From NCBI RefSeq assembly GCF_019966535.1, contig NZ_JAIMID010000035.1, forward strand, positions 1 to 43,074: a DNA stretch of 43,074 nt, in the 5' to 3' direction. The translations under genes and the position numbers were made by a program. The notes beneath the pieces are model-generated. The model ran no database searches and was not told the origin of the DNA. It saw nothing but the letters and a program-made list of their open reading frames with translations. Below, in pieces: positions 40,454-43,074 of the stretch; the first letter of the stretch is position 1, and every line of letters begins with the position of its first letter. The stretch is from Mesobacterium pallidum. GTDB taxonomy: Bacteria; Pseudomonadota; Alphaproteobacteria; Rhodobacterales; Rhodobacteraceae.

Positions 40454-41623
40454 ATGGAAACGCAAGTCTGCATCATCGGCGGCGGCCCCTCGGGCCTGAT
40501 GCTCAGCCAGCTTCTGCACCTCAAGGGCATCGACACCATCGTTCTGGAACGCCAGACCCGCGACTACGTGCTCAGCCGCATCCGCGCCGGCGTGCTCGAG
40601 GCCGGCTTTGCCGAGCTGATGCGCGAGGCCCAGGTCGGCGACCGCATGGACCGCGAGGGCGAACTGCACGACGGGGTCTACATCTCGAGCGACAGCCACA
40701 TGCACCGCATCGACATCAAGCGCCTGACCGGCAAGTCGGTGATGGTCTACGGCCAGACCGAGCTGACGCGCGACCTTTACGAAGGCCGTGACAAGATGGG
40801 CGGCAAGGTCATCCACGAGGTTCAGAACGTCGTGCTGCACGACCTCAAGACCGACAAGCCCCACGTCACATATGACCTGAAGGGCGAGTCGCATCGCATC
40901 GTGTGCGACTACGTGATCGGCGCCGACGGCTTCCACGGCGTGTCGCGCAAGTCGATCCCCGAGGACGTGCTGCGCGAATACGAAAAGGTCTATCCCTTCG
41001 GCTGGCTCGGCGTGCTGTCCGAGACCAGGCCGGTCAGCGAAGAGCTGATCTATGCCCGGGGCGCGCGCGGCTTTGCGCTGTGTTCCCTGCGCAGCCGGGT
41101 GTTGTCGCGCTACTACGTGCAGGTGCCGCTGACCGACAAGGTCGAAGAGTGGTCCGACGACGCCTTCTGGGCCGAACTCAAGGCCCGCCTGCCCGAAGAG
41201 GTCGCAGCCAGGCTTGAAACCGGCCCGACGATCGAGAAAAGCATCGCGCCGCTGCGCGGCTTCGTGGCCGAGCCGATGCGCTACGGCAACCTCTTCCTGT
41301 CCGGCGACGCCGCCCATATCGTCCCGCCCACCGGCGCCAAGGGGCTCAACACCGCCGCATCGGACATCTACTATCTCTACCACGCGCTGGTGGATCATTA
41401 CCTCAGCGGCGATGACACCGGGATCGACACCTACTCGGAAAAGGCCCTGGCCCGCGCCTGGAAGACACAGCGGTTCTCGTGGTGGTTGACCTCGCTGCTG
41501 CACAGCTTTCCGGACACCAGCACCTACGACCAACGCCTGCAGCAGATCGAGCTGGACTACCTCTTCTCGTCCGAGGCGGCGCAGAAGAGCATGGCCGAGA
41601 ACTACGTCGGCCTGCCGTTCTGA
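40454..41623 (+). CDS. pobA: 4-hydroxybenzoate 3-monooxygenase
   Basis: A 389-residue FAD-dependent hydroxylase that turns 4-hydroxybenzoate into protocatechuate using NADPH and O2. FAD motif GGGPSG is at residues 9-14; VLERQTRDYVLSRIRAGVLE is the PobA family sequence with the FAD/substrate Arg; VIGADGFHGVSRKSIP and LFLSGDAAHIVPPTGAKGLN close the FAD site; SRYYVQVPL carries the substrate-contact region. Length is typical. ATG has GGAGGAGA upstream. With mobA, it gives two entries to protocatechuate on the same plasmid. Confidence 0.96.
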   Translation: METQVCIIGGGPSGLMLSQLLHLKGIDTIVLERQTRDYVLSRIRAGVLEAGFAELMREAQVGDRMDREGELHDGVYISSDSHMHRIDIKRLTGKSVMVYGQTELTRDLYEGRDKMGGKVIHEVQNVVLHDLKTDKPHVTYDLKGESHRIVCDYVIGADGFHGVSRKSIPEDVLREYEKVYPFGWLGVLSETRPVSEELIYARGARGFALCSLRSRVLSRYYVQVPLTDKVEEWSDDAFWAELKARLPEEVAARLETGPTIEKSIAPLRGFVAEPMRYGNLFLSGDAAHIVPPTGAKGLNTAASDIYYLYHALVDHYLSGDDTGIDTYSEKALARAWKTQRFSWWLTSLLHSFPDTSTYDQRLQQIELDYLFSSEAAQKSMAENYVGLPF

Positions 41624-41650
41624 TCGGCGCGCCAGGGCTCTGAGGGCGGT

Positions 41651-41671
41651 GTGGGGGTTTTGCACCCCCAC
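41651..41671 (+). terminator. Hairpin after pobA
   Basis: GTGGGGGT and ACCCCCAC form a perfect 8-bp stem with loop TTTGC, 27 bases after the pobA stop codon. There is no T-run beyond it. Confidence 0.6.
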
Positions 41672-41716
41672 GCCATTGTCTCTCGGACCAATGGCGCGAC
41701 ATTGGCGGCCCCCGCA

Positions 41717-41917
41717 GAGTTTACCGGCACAATGAAGAGCGGACACGAACGCAGGATCCGCCCCGCGCCGCCTCACCGGATTGGCTACCAGGTATATCGG
41801 TCGCGGGGCTTCACTGTGCACGCCGGGTCGCTCTCCAGCTTCCGGCGCATCCGGATGATGGCCAGACCAGGTCAATGTTTGGTGAACGGATCCGCCCTTC
41901 ATTGTGCCCGAAAACTC
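41717..41917. repeat. 27-bp imperfect inverted repeats around a 147-bp core (possible MITE or transposon scar)
   Basis: Bases 41717-41743 and the reverse complement of 41891-41917 agree at 24 of 27 positions (shared core GGCACAATGAAG). A third, partial copy (TTCACTGTGCACG) lies near 41812. The stretch 41672-42024 between pobA and the selD fusion holds no other credible gene. The arms are seen; a mobile origin is inferred. I saw no target-site duplication that I could confirm. Confidence 0.5.
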
Positions 41918-42024
41918 CCGCCGGAGGCATCCGCACCCCGCCGCCCGTGACCGGCCCGGCAAAGGCGTCACATGGACGGCCCCGTCGCCAGGCGCTACTC
42001 CGGGCCAGCAAACCGGAGCCCGCC

Positions 42025-43074
42025 ATGCAGACCCAGATCCCGTTGACACGCGACCTCGTCCTGATCGGGGGCGGCCATGCCCATGCGCTGGTGCTGCGGA
42101 TGTGGGGGATGCGGCCCCTGCCCGGCGTGCGGCTGACCGTCATCAACCCCGGCCCCACCGCGCCCTATTCCGGCATGCTGCCGGGGCACGTGGCGGGGCA
42201 TTACCCGCTGGACGCGCTCGAAATCGACCTGGTGCAGCTGGCCCGCTTTGCCGGCGCGCGGCTGATCCTTGGCGCGGCGGATGGCATCGACCCCGGGGCG
42301 CGGGTCGTGACCGTGGGCGACCGGCGGATCGGCTACGACATCGCCTCTGTCGACATCGGCATCCACTATGCCCTGCCCTCGATCCCCGGCTTTGCCGAAC
42401 AGGGCATCGGCGCCAAGCCGCTGGATGGCTACGCGGCCCGCTGGCGCGATTTCCTCGAAACCGCCGCATCTGGCCGCGTGCCGCCGCAGGTCGCGGTGAT
42501 CGGCGGCGGCGTGGCTGGGGTCGAGCTGGCACTGGCCATGGACCATGCGCTCAAGGCGCGCGGGCTGCGGCCCGAAGTCGCCGTGCTCGAGGCCGGGCCG
42601 GGCCTGTCGGGCATGTCGGACGCGGCCGAGCGCAAGGTGCGCGCCGCCCTCTCGGACGCCGGCGTGACCCTGCGGACCGGGGCCAGGATCACCGGCGTCA
42701 CCGCGACCCATGTCGACCTGGACGAGGGAGCCCCCCTGCCCGCCCGCTTCACCCTCGGGGCCGCCGGGGCCGCGCCGCATGACTGGATCACGCGCAGTTC
42801 CCTGCCGCTGGAGAACGGGTTCATCCGCGTCGGCCCCGACCTGCGGGTCGAGGGGCGGAGCGATCTCTTCGCGGTCGGCGATTGCGCCCACATGACCCAT
42901 GCGCCGCGCCCCAAGGCCGGGGTCTATGCGGTGCGCGCCGCGAAGGTGCTGGACCGCAACCTGCGCGCCGTCCTGACCGGGGGCGATCTGCGGCCCTACC
43001 GGCCGCAGAAAGGGTTCCTGAAACTGGTCTCGCTGGGCGGCAAGACCGCGCTGGCCGACAAGGCCGGGTTTGCG
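42025..43074 (+). CDS. selD: NAD(P)/FAD oxidoreductase-SelD fusion, N-terminal part
   Basis: The 5' part of the 726-residue fusion that continues at base 3 of the window. The first 350 or so residues are a pyridine-nucleotide-disulfide oxidoreductase/NDH-2-like domain with two dinucleotide-binding motifs (LIGGGHAHALVL near residue 13 and VIGGGVAGVELAL near 158) and the late FAD motif LFAVGDCAHM. PYSGMLPGHVAG is typical of the SelD-fused type. It likely supplies reduced selenium to, or controls redox of, the SelD half, but its substrate is not known. ATG at 42025 has CCGGAG about eight bases upstream. Fusions of this kind occur in some proteobacteria, cyanobacteria and algae. Confidence 0.9.
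   Translation, partial: MQTQIPLTRDLVLIGGGHAHALVLRMWGMRPLPGVRLTVINPGPTAPYSGMLPGHVAGHYPLDALEIDLVQLARFAGARLILGAADGIDPGARVVTVGDRRIGYDIASVDIGIHYALPSIPGFAEQGIGAKPLDGYAARWRDFLETAASGRVPPQVAVIGGGVAGVELALAMDHALKARGLRPEVAVLEAGPGLSGMSDAAERKVRAALSDAGVTLRTGARITGVTATHVDLDEGAPLPARFTLGAAGAAPHDWITRSSLPLENGFIRVGPDLRVEGRSDLFAVGDCAHMTHAPRPKAGVYAVRAAKVLDRNLRAVLTGGDLRPYRPQKGFLKLVSLGGKTALADKAGFA
42998..43074. repeat. Terminal direct repeat, right copy (circular contig overlap)
   Basis: Exact copy of bases 1-77. See the left copy for interpretation. Removing one copy gives a 42,997-bp circle and an intact selD fusion. Confidence 0.93.

Noticed and set aside
39359..42049. An 896-codon minus-strand frame over pobA, pobR and part of the RTX 4 promoter
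   Set aside because: It overlaps three convincing genes, is arginine/alanine-rich and has no RBS; its openness comes from base composition.

Overview
The window reads as one complete circular plasmid. Its first 77 bases (1-77) are repeated exactly at its end (42998-43074), and one reading frame, a pyridine-nucleotide oxidoreductase fused to selenophosphate synthetase (SelD), runs unbroken across the join. The unique circle is therefore 42,997 bp. The backbone is a repABC replicon on the minus strand: repA and repB overlap by one base, a 268-nt spacer holds a predicted antisense RNA, and repC follows. Two identical 16-bp palindromes (parS candidates) flank repC. DNA of about two-thirds G+C, the repABC backbone, a DddL-type DMSP lyase, TAXI-TRAP transport and many RTX proteins point to a marine Rhodobacterales (roseobacter-group) alphaproteobacterium. 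I saw no relaxase, conjugation gene, transposase, rRNA, tRNA or CRISPR array.

Layout: 1-1208 SelD end; 1.3 kb a 39-codon membrane micro-ORF; 1.5-5.1 kb repCBA; 5.4-9.1 kb TAXI-TRAP transporter and TauE-like exporter (minus); 9.3-13.5 kb two RTX proteins, the second frameshifted; 13.5-14.8 kb pepT; 15.3-16.7 kb DUF2182/DUF1326 pair; 16.8-19.5 kb an alpha/beta-hydrolase-glycosyltransferase fusion under a TetR regulator; 19.9-21.8 kb 3-hydroxybenzoate 4-monooxygenase; 21.9-24.1 kb a third RTX protein and a TbpB-like lipoprotein; 24.3-35.4 kb a protocatechuate 4,5-cleavage island; 35.4-37.0 kb a DUF4268 protein and a small Glyoxalase_8-type protein; 37.1-39.4 kb a fourth RTX protein; 39.5-41.6 kb pobR/pobA; 42.0 kb onward the SelD fusion.

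The main theme is aromatic acid catabolism. MobA (3-hydroxybenzoate) and PobA (4-hydroxybenzoate) both yield protocatechuate. LigAB (two divergent sets) opens the ring, LigC oxidises the semialdehyde to 2-pyrone-4,6-dicarboxylate, LigI hydrolyses it, LigU/GalD isomerises 4-oxalomesaconate, GalB hydrates it, and LigK cleaves the product to pyruvate and oxaloacetate. The route is complete on this plasmid. A LysR-type regulator with two tandem helix-turn-helix domains sits between the two divergent lig operons, and a similar box lies in front of each. A DMSP lyase gene is embedded in the island.

The second theme is secretion: four RTX calcium-binding proteins share one C-terminal module of about 80 residues, although no type I secretion system is encoded here.
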